Part shown: positions 8,371 through 16,094 of the stretch, one piece after another
Position numbering within the stretch: position 1 is the first letter of the stretch
Layout: every line of letters starts with the position of its first letter
Source: Spirochaetia bacterium
GTDB lineage: Bacteria; Spirochaetota; Spirochaetia; CAKZLE01
Direction of reading: 5' to 3'
NCBI GenBank assembly: GCA_021736385.1
Contig: JAIPFY010000013.1
Span: 1-58,273, forward strand
DNA length: 58,273 bases
Position numbers and translations under genes: made by a program
Notes under the pieces: model-generated
Seen by the model: only the letters and a program-made list of their open reading frames with translations
Told to the model about the DNA's origin: nothing
Database searches by the model: none

Positions 8371-8409
8371 ATATGGTCCAATTTACCATATGTGGTAAAA
8401 TTGACCACA
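8371..8409 (+). promoter_or_regulatory. Tandem upstream activator sites for psp operon 1 (putative PspF sites)
   Basis: Two dyads of the same build lie 19 bp apart centre to centre: ATATGGT-N7-ACCATAT (8371-8391) and TGTGGT-N7-ACCACA (8391-8409). Relative to the predicted sigma-54 start near 8495 the centres are at about -114 and -95, the distance expected for an enhancer-binding protein. The same arrangement precedes the second psp operon, which supports PspF as the binder. Confidence 0.65.
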
Positions 8410-8467
8410 GCCGTACTGAATACATGGGTCATATACCACTTCAGACCCCCTCGGCGGTGTAGAAAAG

Positions 8468-8484
8468 TTGGCACACTTTCTGCA
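8468..8484 (+). promoter_or_regulatory. Sigma-54 (-24/-12) promoter of psp operon 1
   Basis: TTGGCAC followed by ACTTTCTGCA gives the -24 GG and -12 GC at the correct spacing. The predicted start is near 8495; the pspA ATG follows at 8531 behind an excellent SD. Confidence 0.85.
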
Positions 8485-8530
8485 TTGATAATATCAGAAA
8501 CAAACACATACAAACCTGTAGGAGGGTATT

Positions 8531-9193
8531 ATGAAAAATATGAGAAGATTCAAGGACATTATCAATGCCAACATCAATGCTACACTCGATAAAGCAGAGA
8601 ATCCTGAGAAGATGATCAGATACATGATCGGTGAGATGGAAGATACCCTTGTCGACCTCAAATCATCCTGCGCTGCGAAGATCGCAGAGAAGACGCGGGT
8701 GGAGCTGGAGCTCAGAGAGCTCACAGCGGTGAAGGATCGATGGAAAAGCCGTGCAGAACTGGCCGTCGAGAAGGGTAAGGATGAACTGGCACGAGAAGCA
8801 CTCATCGAGAAACAGCGGACAGAGAAGACCCTTGCCGCAGTAACAGAAGACCTCGTACAGATCGAGACGATCATCAGAGAGTGCAAAGCCAATACCGTGA
8901 AACTGGAGGAACGCCTTGCGTCTGTCCAGGAAAAACAGCGGATCCTCATACAGCGCGGCATCCATGCACAGGAGACGATCCTGGCCAGAGAACGGATCAG
9001 GAAAGCCGAAGGCACCGACGCCTTCCGCCGATTCGAGGACCTCGAGCACAAGATCGAGCAGATGGAGGCAGAGGCAGAGATGTCAGGGTTCGGTGCACCT
9101 TCAGACAAGGAAGATGCCTTCTTCACCATGGAACATGAGAACTCGGTAGAGGCCGAACTTGCCGAGCTCAAACGACGTGCTGAAGAACAATGA
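8531..9193 (+). CDS. pspA: Phage shock protein A (PspA/IM30 family), copy 1
   Basis: 220 residues, almost entirely alpha-helical coiled coil, starting with the amphipathic helix MRRFKDIINANINATLDKAENPEKMIR typical of PspA. Family members bind stressed inner membrane, form ESCRT-III-like assemblies and keep the activator PspF inactive. A perfect SD (GGAGGG) precedes the ATG. pspB overlaps its end by 4 bp. It is close in sequence to copy 2 at 10935 but clearly diverged, so the duplication is not recent. Confidence 0.93.
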   Translation: MKNMRRFKDIINANINATLDKAENPEKMIRYMIGEMEDTLVDLKSSCAAKIAEKTRVELELRELTAVKDRWKSRAELAVEKGKDELAREALIEKQRTEKTLAAVTEDLVQIETIIRECKANTVKLEERLASVQEKQRILIQRGIHAQETILARERIRKAEGTDAFRRFEDLEHKIEQMEAEAEMSGFGAPSDKEDAFFTMEHENSVEAELAELKRRAEEQ

Positions 9194-9414
9194 TCACTAC
9201 ACCGATCATCATCGTCTTTATCGTGATAGGCCTTCCAGTCATCTGCGTGACCAGGCTTATCGGGATAAAGATGCAGCAGAACCAGCAGCTGCACGGGACA
9301 GAGGGGAATGAGCGAACCAGTGAGATGGTAGAGACGCTCGTTCATGCGGTACGAAGCCTTCAGGATCGAGTCGAGAACCTGGAGACCATCATACAGCGAA
9401 CTGACAGGACATGA
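9190..9414 (+). CDS. pspB: PspB-like membrane protein, copy 1
   Basis: 74 residues: one N-terminal membrane helix (TPIIIVFIVIGLPVICV) followed by a short coiled coil ending RVENLETII, which parallels the RIQALESIL end of Escherichia coli PspB. PspB and PspC form the membrane sensor that recruits PspA. The ATG overlaps the pspA stop (ATGA). The match is by size, topology and this C-terminal helix; overall identity to PspB is low, so the assignment leans on position. Confidence 0.75.
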   Translation: MITTPIIIVFIVIGLPVICVTRLIGIKMQQNQQLHGTEGNERTSEMVETLVHAVRSLQDRVENLETIIQRTDRT

Positions 9415-9437
9415 ACAAGGAGAGAGAGGGTAACACT

Positions 9438-9698
9438 ATGAGATATGAAGGACATAGACGATTGTACAGATCGAGAGACGGGATCGTATGGGGAGTCTGC
9501 CAGGGAGTGGCAGACTGGATGGAAATACCGGTTGGGATCATCAGGACCATATGTGTCGTGTCACTGATCCTGTCAGGAGTATTTCCCATGGCACTGATCT
9601 ATGCGGTGGCAGCGCTGGTACTGCCCCCTGAACCGGTATACCGCACCAGAGCATACGGAAGTTCGGAGCAGCGCTGGGAACGAAGGTTCTACCAGTAG
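9438..9698 (+). CDS. pspC: PspC-domain membrane protein, copy 1
   Basis: 86 residues. RRLYRSRDGIVWGVCQGVADW is the PspC-domain signature, followed by a membrane helix (ICVVSLILSGVFPMALIYAV) and PPEP. It should act with PspB as an inner-membrane stress sensor. The ATG at 9438 is chosen because GGAGAGAGAGGG lies just upstream; an ATG at 9411 overlapping the pspB stop is possible. The third gene of operon 1, ending before a 12-bp terminator hairpin. Confidence 0.88.
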   Translation: MRYEGHRRLYRSRDGIVWGVCQGVADWMEIPVGIIRTICVVSLILSGVFPMALIYAVAALVLPPEPVYRTRAYGSSEQRWERRFYQ

Positions 9699-9744
9699 CG
9701 GATCTTCGCAGCCTCCTGTTATATACAGACAGCTATACGGTGAT

Positions 9745-9771
9745 GAAGCAGACCCCTCAGGGGTCTGCTTC
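9745..9771. terminator. Bidirectional hairpin between pspC and pspF
   Basis: GAAGCAGACCCC (9745-9756), loop TCA, GGGGTCTGCTTC (9760-9771): a perfect 12-bp stem between convergent genes. The following sequence is pyrimidine-rich rather than a clean T-run. Confidence 0.75.
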
Positions 9772-9776
9772 TCTCG

Positions 9777-10772
9777 TTACAGCAGCTGATCCTTGAGCTT
9801 TCGATAGAGTCCGCGGAACTGATCATACGAGAGTCCGAGCAGCTGAGCTGCCTGTTTCTGGTTCTGCCCTGCCCGGAAGAGGGCCTTCTTCAGGAATGCT
9901 ACATCGAGAGATTCTCTGGCCTGCCGGTACCGATCAAGATCGTACAGGGAGTAGGGATCCTCAGGGTCCTCCTGCAGCTGATCGGCATAGGGGTTCCGGA
10001 AGGGGTCGACGACCAGTTCCTCGATGAACGGATGCCCGTCAGTACGGTAGACCGCCCGCTCCACCGTATTCTTCAGTTCCCTGATATTCCCCGGCCACCG
10101 ATAGGTGAGCATCTGATCGACGACCTGGTCAGAGAATGCCGGTACATCATCCATGTCACATTCATAGGCCATCTTCGCAGCAAAGTAGTTCGCAAGCAGG
10201 ATGATATCATCCCCGCGCTCGCGAAGCGGCGGGATGAACAGCACTTCGAACGAGAGCCGATCGAGCAGATCCTGTTTGAACCTGCCACTCTTGCACAGTG
10301 CCGGCAGATCGGCGTTCGTCGCACCGACGATCCTCACATCCACCTCTATCGTCCGGGAGGACCCGACCCGCTCGAAGGAGCCATACTCCACCACACGCAG
10401 GATCTTCTCCTGCACCTCTAACGGGATCAGCCCGATCTCGTCAAGGAAGAGCGTGCCGCTGTCGGCCTCTTCGAATCGCCCCTTGCGCGTCTTGACCGCC
10501 CCGGTATAGGCCCCTGCCTCATGACCGAAGAGCTCGGTCTCGATGAGACTCTGGGGCAGTGCTGCACAGTTGATAGCGACGAACGGCTTCTGCCATCGGG
10601 GTGAGAGATAATGCAGCCGCGAGGCCGCAAGCTCCTTCCCGCTGCCCCGCTCCCCGATCACCAGTACCGACCGGTCTACTTTTGCCGCACGGCTGAGATC
10701 CTGCTGAAAATCAAAAAAAGCTTCTGACTCCCCCAGAGGAGAGTCGCGTTTCATCTCTGTTACCTGTATCAT
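9777..10772 (-). CDS. pspF: Sigma-54-dependent activator PspF
   Basis: About 331 residues: an AAA+ domain directly at the N-terminus with no sensor domain, as in PspF. Seen are Walker A GERGSGKE, the sigma-54-contacting loop GAYTGA (Tyr variant of GAFTGA), Walker B GTLFLDEIG, and a Fis-type DNA-binding C-terminus (QAAQLLGLSYDQFRGLYRKL). It should open sigma-54 promoters of both flanking psp operons and be held off by PspA. An upstream ATG (10790) and a downstream one (10754) are alternatives. One of the predicted PspF sites overlaps its own start codon, which suggests autoregulation. Confidence 0.92.
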   Translation of the reverse strand: MIQVTEMKRDSPLGESEAFFDFQQDLSRAAKVDRSVLVIGERGSGKELAASRLHYLSPRWQKPFVAINCAALPQSLIETELFGHEAGAYTGAVKTRKGRFEEADSGTLFLDEIGLIPLEVQEKILRVVEYGSFERVGSSRTIEVDVRIVGATNADLPALCKSGRFKQDLLDRLSFEVLFIPPLRERGDDIILLANYFAAKMAYECDMDDVPAFSDQVVDQMLTYRWPGNIRELKNTVERAVYRTDGHPFIEELVVDPFRNPYADQLQEDPEDPYSLYDLDRYRQARESLDVAFLKKALFRAGQNQKQAAQLLGLSYDQFRGLYRKLKDQLL

Positions 10773-10806
10773 GGTCAATAATACCATCATCTGGTAATTT
10801 AAGCCA
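10771..10806 (+). promoter_or_regulatory. Tandem upstream activator sites for psp operon 2 (putative PspF sites)
   Basis: ATGGT-N7-ACCAT (10771-10787) and TGGT-N7-GCCA (10792-10806) have centres near 10779 and 10799, about -115 and -95 from the predicted sigma-54 start near 10894. Spacing and distance nearly match the sites before psp operon 1. The first site covers the pspF start codon. Confidence 0.6.
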
Positions 10807-10866
10807 CCACTGATCGAGCTATGGCAGAAGAACCACCGATACAGGCCGGTTCAAGAACGATAATAA

Positions 10867-10883
10867 TTGGCACAGTTGTTGCT
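10867..10883 (+). promoter_or_regulatory. Sigma-54 (-24/-12) promoter of psp operon 2
   Basis: TTGGCAC followed by AGTTGTTGCT is a near-consensus -24/-12 element. The predicted start is near 10894, with the SD-led pspA ATG at 10935. Confidence 0.88.
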
Positions 10884-10934
10884 TTATAACTTGTGTAACA
10901 CAGAGATTCATACTACCATTCAGGAGGAACAGAT

Positions 10935-11600
10935 ATGGGAGTTTTTACAAGATTCAAGGACATCGTCAATGCGAATATCAACTCGATGCTTGATAAAGCT
11001 GAGAATCCGGAGAAGATGATCAGACTTATGATGCAGGAGATGGAAGATACCCTCATTGACCTCAAATCTTCCTGTGCAGCGAAGATGGCAGGAAAAGCCA
11101 AGGCAGAGCGTGAACTGAGAGAGATCGAATCACGAGTCAGCAGATGGCAGAACCGGGCAGAACTGGCGCTGAGCAAACAGCGTGAGGACCTTGCACGGGA
11201 GGCACTGATCGAGAAGAAGAAAGCTGAGAAGGAGTCCGAAGGACTAGCAGATGATATACTCCAGTACAGCAAGCTGATCGAAGAGTGCAAGGCGAACATC
11301 ATCCAGCTTGAAGAGAAGCTGCAGAGCGTCAGGCAGAAACACAAGATCCTGGTGCAGAGAAGTGTTCATGCTCAGGAGCAGAAAAAGACCAGGGAGACCA
11401 TCAGTCAGGCGAACGGGGAAGCATCGTTCAAACGGTTCTCAGAGCTTGAAGGAAGGATCGAACGCATGGAAGCTGAAGCTTCGATGGCCGATTTCGGCGC
11501 CTCGGGTACTGTGGAAGATGAATTCTCCAAACTTGAGACTTCTGATGATATCGAGGATGAGCTCAATCAGCTGAAAGATAGATTATACACGAAGAAGTAG
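10935..11600 (+). CDS. pspA: Phage shock protein A, copy 2
   Basis: 221 residues, coiled-coil PspA/IM30 family protein with the N-terminal amphipathic helix (FTRFKDIVNANINSMLDKAE) and the shared EMEDTLIDLKSSCAAKMA segment. An AGGAGG SD precedes the ATG. It is diverged from copy 1 mainly in the middle and C-terminal helices, so the two could form mixed assemblies or sense different stresses. Followed 9 bp later by a PspB-like gene. Confidence 0.93.
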   Translation: MGVFTRFKDIVNANINSMLDKAENPEKMIRLMMQEMEDTLIDLKSSCAAKMAGKAKAERELREIESRVSRWQNRAELALSKQREDLAREALIEKKKAEKESEGLADDILQYSKLIEECKANIIQLEEKLQSVRQKHKILVQRSVHAQEQKKTRETISQANGEASFKRFSELEGRIERMEAEASMADFGASGTVEDEFSKLETSDDIEDELNQLKDRLYTKK

Positions 11601-11609
11601 GGAATTATC

Positions 11610-11843
11610 ATGATGAATGAAACACCGATCATTGTCTTTATCGTAATCGGCCTGCCGGTGATCTGCCTCACGATCATCTTTCTGGCAAAGATGATCATGA
11701 AACAGGGCAATGAGAACAGGAAGAAGCATCAGGATGATGATGCGGTAGTGATCGAAGAGATCTATTACGGATTGAAGGACCTGCATCGAAGAATAGAGAA
11801 CCTTGAGACGATCCTGCATAATCAGAACAGAGAACAGAGGTAA
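11610..11843 (+). CDS. pspB: PspB-like membrane protein, copy 2
   Basis: 77 residues with the same layout as copy 1: a membrane helix starting TPIIVFIVIGLPVICL, a charged linker and a coiled coil RRIENLETIL. The near-identical TPII-VFIVIGLPVIC segment in both copies shows a whole-cassette duplication. Start codons at 11610 and 11613 are both possible. Its TAA stop shares one base with the next ATG (TAATG). Confidence 0.75.
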   Translation: MMNETPIIVFIVIGLPVICLTIIFLAKMIMKQGNENRKKHQDDDAVVIEEIYYGLKDLHRRIENLETILHNQNREQR

Positions 11844-12256
11844 TGGCTATGTCATACAGAGAAAAGAACAGATCATATTTCGGAGATCAGAAGATCTACC
11901 GTTCCCGGCATGGAGAGCTGATGGGAGTCTGCCAGGGTATCGCCGACTGGAGAGACCTGCCCGTCGGACCCATACGACTGCTGCTCATCGTCCTGGCCCT
12001 CTCGACTGCAGTCGTCCCGGTGCTGATCCTCTATATCATAGCAGGGATGCTCATGCCGTTGGAACCGAAGGGACACACCTTCAGTACCCGTGATTTCAAT
12101 GATGATATCAAAGGCAGATATAAAGAGAACAGACACCATACGGTCCATGACATCAAAGAAGAGTTCGATGACCTGAAAGACCGTGTCTCGGATATGGAAG
12201 ACGACGTGTTCAACAAAGAGAAGGAGTGGGACAGTAAGTTTCACTCATCAACATAG
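11843..12256 (+). CDS. pspC: PspC-domain protein with C-terminal coiled coil, copy 2
   Basis: 137 residues, about 50 longer than copy 1. The PspC domain (KIYRSRHGELMGVCQGIADW) and membrane helix (LLIVLALSTAVVPVLILYII) are followed by an acidic/basic coiled coil (DIKEEFDDLKDRVSDMEDDV). The extra coiled coil may replace or extend the contact with PspA. The start is coupled to the preceding PspB-like gene; a second in-frame ATG lies at 11849. Confidence 0.88.
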   Translation: MAMSYREKNRSYFGDQKIYRSRHGELMGVCQGIADWRDLPVGPIRLLLIVLALSTAVVPVLILYIIAGMLMPLEPKGHTFSTRDFNDDIKGRYKENRHHTVHDIKEEFDDLKDRVSDMEDDVFNKEKEWDSKFHSST

Positions 12257-12287
12257 CGCAGGCAACGTGTTCGCTCATCGAGAACCA

Positions 12288-12317
12288 AGCGGTCCTGACC
12301 CGATGGTCAAGACCGCT
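12288..12317 (+). terminator. GC-rich hairpin after pspC copy 2
   Basis: AGCGGTC and GACCGCT enclose an inner TGACC/GGTCA pairing. No T-run follows, so it may act as an mRNA-stabilising or attenuating structure between pspC and the DUF4097-type gene rather than a full terminator. Confidence 0.45.
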
Positions 12318-12343
12318 GCGCCCTTCATACAGAGGATCGACCC

Positions 12344-13279
12344 ATGCATACAGATAGAAGATTCGCAGCGGCCCTTGTCCTCATCCTGCTATCCTGTTCC
12401 CTCTTTGCATCCGGGAACAGGGAACAGCTTGAGAAACTGGCCATGAAACGTATCGAGACCTCACTGATGGAGCGCCTCGAGACAGATGGGGACCTGCAGA
12501 TCCAGACGGCTGCCGCCTCCGTGATCGTGACACGCGACGGAACGAGCGGGTTCGTCTCTGCACAGCTGCAGGGGTATGCCTTCGATACTGTCGAACTCAA
12601 GAGCAGCGGCTCTTCAGCAGACAGAACGATCCATACCGAATGGCGGGACCACCAGAGCATAACGGCAAAGGACCTGCAGCTGCGGGTGAATCTTCCCTCG
12701 CAATTCAGCGGGGGACTGCGTATCAGTACCGCTTCAGGGACTGTCACTCTGCCGGAAGGCACCCTTCAGTCACTCGAGCTCACCTCCTCCTCAGGGGATG
12801 TGATGATCCCGAAGCTGGTCGCTCACAGGATGGAGATCAGCTCCTCTTCCGGACACATCACCGTCAGGGATGTTGCAGTCTCCGAGCTGCAGATACGAAA
12901 CTCCTCGGGGAACATCACGGTGAGCGCACGTGCAGACAGAGAGATCTCAGCGACAGCTGTTTCCGGGTCCATCACGATCACCGGGACCGCAGGAGAGATA
13001 TCGGCAGCCAGCACATCAGGGAGTGTATACATAGATCTCACACAGGCAGGGAGACAGATATCAGCAGCTACCGTATCGGGAAGGATCCGTATACGGATCC
13101 CCAAGGGTACCCCGAGCTCCGGAGTCATGGCCAGTGTCTCCGGGAACAGGACGGTATCTCTTGATCAGGCTGATGTGGAGACCACGTCGAACAAGACAAC
13201 GTTCGTTCGGGGGACAGGAGAGAGTTCCTTTGCCCTTGCAAGCGTCTCCGGGAACTTACTGATCGAAGACAGCCTCTGA
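12344..13279 (+). CDS. Exported DUF4097-type beta-repeat protein
   Basis: 311 residues. After a signal peptide (hydrophobic to about residue 23, then ASGNREQ) the protein is built of short repeats with SGSITI, TSGSVYI, VSGRIRI and VSGNLLI strings, typical of DUF4097/YvlB-like beta-helical proteins. In Bacillus, YvlB is encoded with a PspC-domain protein, so its place behind the second psp cassette fits an envelope-stress role. A Cys within the hydrophobic core (LLSC) could be a non-standard lipobox, so it is either secreted or lipidated. An SD (GAGG) precedes the ATG. The molecular function is unknown. Confidence 0.75.
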   Translation: MHTDRRFAAALVLILLSCSLFASGNREQLEKLAMKRIETSLMERLETDGDLQIQTAAASVIVTRDGTSGFVSAQLQGYAFDTVELKSSGSSADRTIHTEWRDHQSITAKDLQLRVNLPSQFSGGLRISTASGTVTLPEGTLQSLELTSSSGDVMIPKLVAHRMEISSSSGHITVRDVAVSELQIRNSSGNITVSARADREISATAVSGSITITGTAGEISAASTSGSVYIDLTQAGRQISAATVSGRIRIRIPKGTPSSGVMASVSGNRTVSLDQADVETTSNKTTFVRGTGESSFALASVSGNLLIEDSL

Positions 13280-13411
13280 CAGAGCCCGGACCATCGGTTC
13301 TCCCACTCCATCTCACAGACAGCCCGGACCTCCAGTCCCACCGAAAGTAACCTGTTACAGAACCGGTTGTTAGGAACATGACTGAAGGGGTGGTATTACA
13401 TCACTATCTTG

Positions 13412-13440
13412 TTGTACAGAACACATTATCATGATATTAT
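13412..13440 (+). promoter_or_regulatory. Leaderless promoter of aspS
   Basis: TTGTAC (13412-13417), 17-bp spacer, TATTAT (13435-13440), 7 nt to ATG 13448, no SD. Confidence 0.6.
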
Positions 13441-13447
13441 CCGCACT

Positions 13448-15232
13448 ATGGAAACGATGAAAAGAACCGCTACATGCGGTGCATTACGAAAAGAAGATAC
13501 AGGGACCAGCGTGATCCTCAACGGTTGGGTACACCGGAACCGCAACCATGGTGGAATTCATTTCATAAACTTGAGAGACCGATACGGGACTACCCAGATC
13601 GTCATCGATCAGGATGCCGAAGAGGCATTGAGGCAACAGGCCGAGCTCCTCAAGTTCGAATACTGCATCGCCGTCAGGGGTGTGGTGAGAGAACGACCTG
13701 ATACCATGAAGAACCCTGCGATGGCTACCGGTGACATCGAAGTCGCCGCATCTGAGATCGAAGTGCTTTCGACCTGCAAGACCCTGCCGTTCATGATCGA
13801 TGAGGAGTCAGATGCCAAGGAAGACCTCAGGCTCGCCTACCGCTACCTCGATCTCAGATCCGAAGGTATGCAGAGACGTATCAGACTTCGTCATGAGTTC
13901 ACCTTTGCCGTGAGGGAATACCTCAGCCGGGAGGGGTTCTATGAGATCGAGACTCCCACACTGATCAAGTCGACTCCCGAAGGGGCACGGGACTTCCTCG
14001 TACCCTCGAGAGTACAGCCCGGCAAGTTCTATGCACTCCCCCAATCCCCTCAGCTGTTCAAGCAGATCCTCATGGTCTCAGGCTTTGATAAATACTTTCA
14101 GATCGCCAGATGCTACCGGGATGAGGATGCCAGAGGGGACCGTCAGCTGGAATTCACCCAGATAGATATCGAGATGAGTTTTGTCAGCAGAGAGGACGTC
14201 TTCAGGGTGACCGAGGGCATGTTCGGCCACGTCTTTGAAAAGACCCTTGCCATGGACCTCCCTGCAGCCTTCAGACGGATCACCTACGCAGATGCGATGA
14301 ACACCTACGGAAGTGATAAACCTGACCTCCGTTTCGATCTGCCGATCGTCTCATTCGATGCTTTCGCACAGAAGAGCTCCTTCAATGCCTTCACCGGCGC
14401 TCTGGAGTCAGGCGGTTGCGTCAAAGCCCTCGTTGCCCCCGGATGTGCCGGATACTCGAGAAAGCTCATAACCGAGCTCGAAGCAGCTGCCAGGATCTAC
14501 AAGGCAAAGGGCATGGCCTGGATGAAAGTCGCTGCAGAGGGTTTCGAAGGCGGCGTATCGAAGTTCTTCAACGACTCATTCGATGACATCACCTCTGCCC
14601 TCAACGCCTCCGAAGGCGATCTGATCGTGATGGTCGCTGATTCCTGGCTGATCACCTGTAACGCACTCGGAGCCGTACGAAACAAACTCGGACATGATCT
14701 GGGGCTCGCTGATCCCAAGCGGTTCGAGTTCTGCTGGATCATCGACTTCCCGCTGTTCGAATACCAGGAAGAAGAGGGACGATGGGCTGCAGCACACCAC
14801 ATGTTCTCCATGCCTCAGGCCAGGTACCTCGATACCATGGAAGCTGACCCGGGATCGGTCAAGGGAGATCTGTATGATCTGGTGCTCAATGGGTATGAGG
14901 TTGCATCAGGATCGATCAGGATCCATGATCCGGAGATCCAGAAGCGTATCTTCCGCATCGTAGGGTTCTCGGAAGAAGAAGCCGAAGAACGATTCGGCTT
15001 CCTGCTGAACGCCTTCAGCTACGGTCCCCCTCCCCATGGCGGGATCGCACCAGGGCTCGATCGCATGCTGATGATCATCAGTGAACAGACCTCCATCAAG
15101 GAAGTCATCGCGTTCCCGAAGAACTCCGTGGGGGTATCACCGATGGATGATTCTCCCTCTGTAGTCGACGCCGTCCAGCTCAAGGACCTTCATATCAGCC
15201 TTGACCTTCCCGATACCACAGAGACAGACTGA
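13448..15232 (+). CDS. aspS: Aspartyl-tRNA synthetase
   Basis: About 594 residues. An N-terminal OB-fold anticodon-binding domain (GWVHRNRNHGGIHFINLRDR) is followed by the class II catalytic core: motif 2 RCYRDEDARGDRQLEFTQID and motif 3 with GIAPGLDRMLMI, plus the bacterial insertion (GAD) domain in between. It charges tRNA-Asp in the cytoplasm. The start at 13448 agrees with family length and sits right behind a promoter; 13457 is a possible alternative. The longer start at 13409 would place the promoter inside the gene. Confidence 0.96.
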   Translation: METMKRTATCGALRKEDTGTSVILNGWVHRNRNHGGIHFINLRDRYGTTQIVIDQDAEEALRQQAELLKFEYCIAVRGVVRERPDTMKNPAMATGDIEVAASEIEVLSTCKTLPFMIDEESDAKEDLRLAYRYLDLRSEGMQRRIRLRHEFTFAVREYLSREGFYEIETPTLIKSTPEGARDFLVPSRVQPGKFYALPQSPQLFKQILMVSGFDKYFQIARCYRDEDARGDRQLEFTQIDIEMSFVSREDVFRVTEGMFGHVFEKTLAMDLPAAFRRITYADAMNTYGSDKPDLRFDLPIVSFDAFAQKSSFNAFTGALESGGCVKALVAPGCAGYSRKLITELEAAARIYKAKGMAWMKVAAEGFEGGVSKFFNDSFDDITSALNASEGDLIVMVADSWLITCNALGAVRNKLGHDLGLADPKRFEFCWIIDFPLFEYQEEEGRWAAAHHMFSMPQARYLDTMEADPGSVKGDLYDLVLNGYEVASGSIRIHDPEIQKRIFRIVGFSEEEAEERFGFLLNAFSYGPPPHGGIAPGLDRMLMIISEQTSIKEVIAFPKNSVGVSPMDDSPSVVDAVQLKDLHISLDLPDTTETD

Positions 15233-15266
15233 AGCGGTACAGGGATGTACCCACCCTTCTGAGGCG

Positions 15267-15303
15267 ACGGCCCTGCGAGCATATGATGTGCTCACAGGGC
15301 CGT
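15267..15303 (+). terminator. Terminator-like hairpin after aspS
   Basis: ACGGCCCTG / CAGGGCCGT with an inner GAGCA/TGCTC pairing around a 7-nt loop. The stem is strong, but the trailing sequence is only mildly T-rich. Confidence 0.6.
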
Positions 15304-15365
15304 TCTCACATACTCCGAGGTTAACGAATCTCAACCTGCCTGCCACTTCCATTTAATCTTGAGGG

Positions 15366-15395
15366 TGTAGATTGTATCTACAAGGATGAGATACA
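15366..15395 (+). promoter_or_regulatory. Overlapping palindromes at the promoter of an exported protein
   Basis: TGTAGAT-TGT-ATCTACA (15366-15382) is a perfect 7-bp dyad. It overlaps a second one, TGTATCT-N9-AGATACA (15373-15395). Both lie 24-53 bases before the ATG at 15419, where a promoter would be expected. Likely an operator for a dimeric repressor or activator. Confidence 0.5.
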
Positions 15396-15418
15396 TCCAA
15401 AAACCAAGGAGAAATGAC

Positions 15419-16009
15419 ATGAACAGAAAGATACGTACCGCACTCGTTTTACTCGTAGTCCTCATCGGAGGATCAGCATTCGCCAATGGCACAAGAGAAC
15501 AGGCACCGGTGAACGCCGGGACAGGGATAGCAGGGGTTCAGACAAGCACTGCAGGAGTACTCGATATCACTGATGGTGAAGTGCTGCTGGTGACTGATGA
15601 CGGGACCTATACCCTCTCCACACAGGGTGGTCGACTGATAGACCTCTCTGATAAAGACGGCGAACAAGTAGAGATCAACGGGATCCTCTCCTCATGTGAG
15701 ACCTGCGTGAATGATTATGACGGACATCTGTTCGTCACCAGTGCAGCTATCGATGGAGAGCCGGTGGTTCTCGATAGTGCTGTGAGATCTGCACGGAACA
15801 GCCGCACCATGACAGGCACTCCCTTTCAGGCCGGCGGGCAGAACCAGAACACACAGAACAGCAGGATGCAGCCAAGAGGGAACAGCAGAGCTCAGGCGAA
15901 CACCCGCCCCTATGGGAATGCAGACAGTATGACCAGAGGCCAGATGAACAACCAGCCCTATGGGAATGCAGCGGGCAAGAACAGAGGTCAGGTCAGACCA
16001 CTCATCTGA
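15419..16009 (+). CDS. Exported protein of unknown function with Asn/Arg/Gln-rich tail
   Basis: 196 residues. The N-terminal signal peptide (MNRKIRTALVLLVVLIGGSAFA) is followed by NGTREQ, as in other exported proteins here. The middle (about 45-120) resembles a small beta domain with one CETC pair. The last ~60 residues are low complexity, rich in N, R, Q and G, with the repeat RPYGNAD / QPYGNAA. The SD AAGGAGA and the signal peptide fix the start. It stands alone between two strong hairpins behind palindromic sites. I do not recognise the family; periplasmic location is inferred. Confidence 0.7.
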   Translation: MNRKIRTALVLLVVLIGGSAFANGTREQAPVNAGTGIAGVQTSTAGVLDITDGEVLLVTDDGTYTLSTQGGRLIDLSDKDGEQVEINGILSSCETCVNDYDGHLFVTSAAIDGEPVVLDSAVRSARNSRTMTGTPFQAGGQNQNTQNSRMQPRGNSRAQANTRPYGNADSMTRGQMNNQPYGNAAGKNRGQVRPLI

Positions 16010-16032
16010 CAGGGTCACAGGACGGACGATCG

Positions 16033-16071
16033 AACGAGGCCCGGGGCAGCCATGCAGCCCCGGGCCTCGTT
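16033..16071. terminator. Bidirectional 15-bp hairpin between convergent genes
   Basis: AACGAGGCCCGGGGC (16033-16047) and GCCCCGGGCCTCGTT (16057-16071) form a perfect stem around a 9-nt loop. There is no T-run, but it lies between convergent genes. Confidence 0.7.
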
Positions 16072-16094
16072 CTGCGCCTGCTGCCTGATACCGT

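Noticed and set aside
13283-13332. Direct repeat of AGCCCGGACC after the DUF4097-type gene
   Set aside because: Only two 10-base copies with no further symmetry; could be chance in GC-rich sequence.
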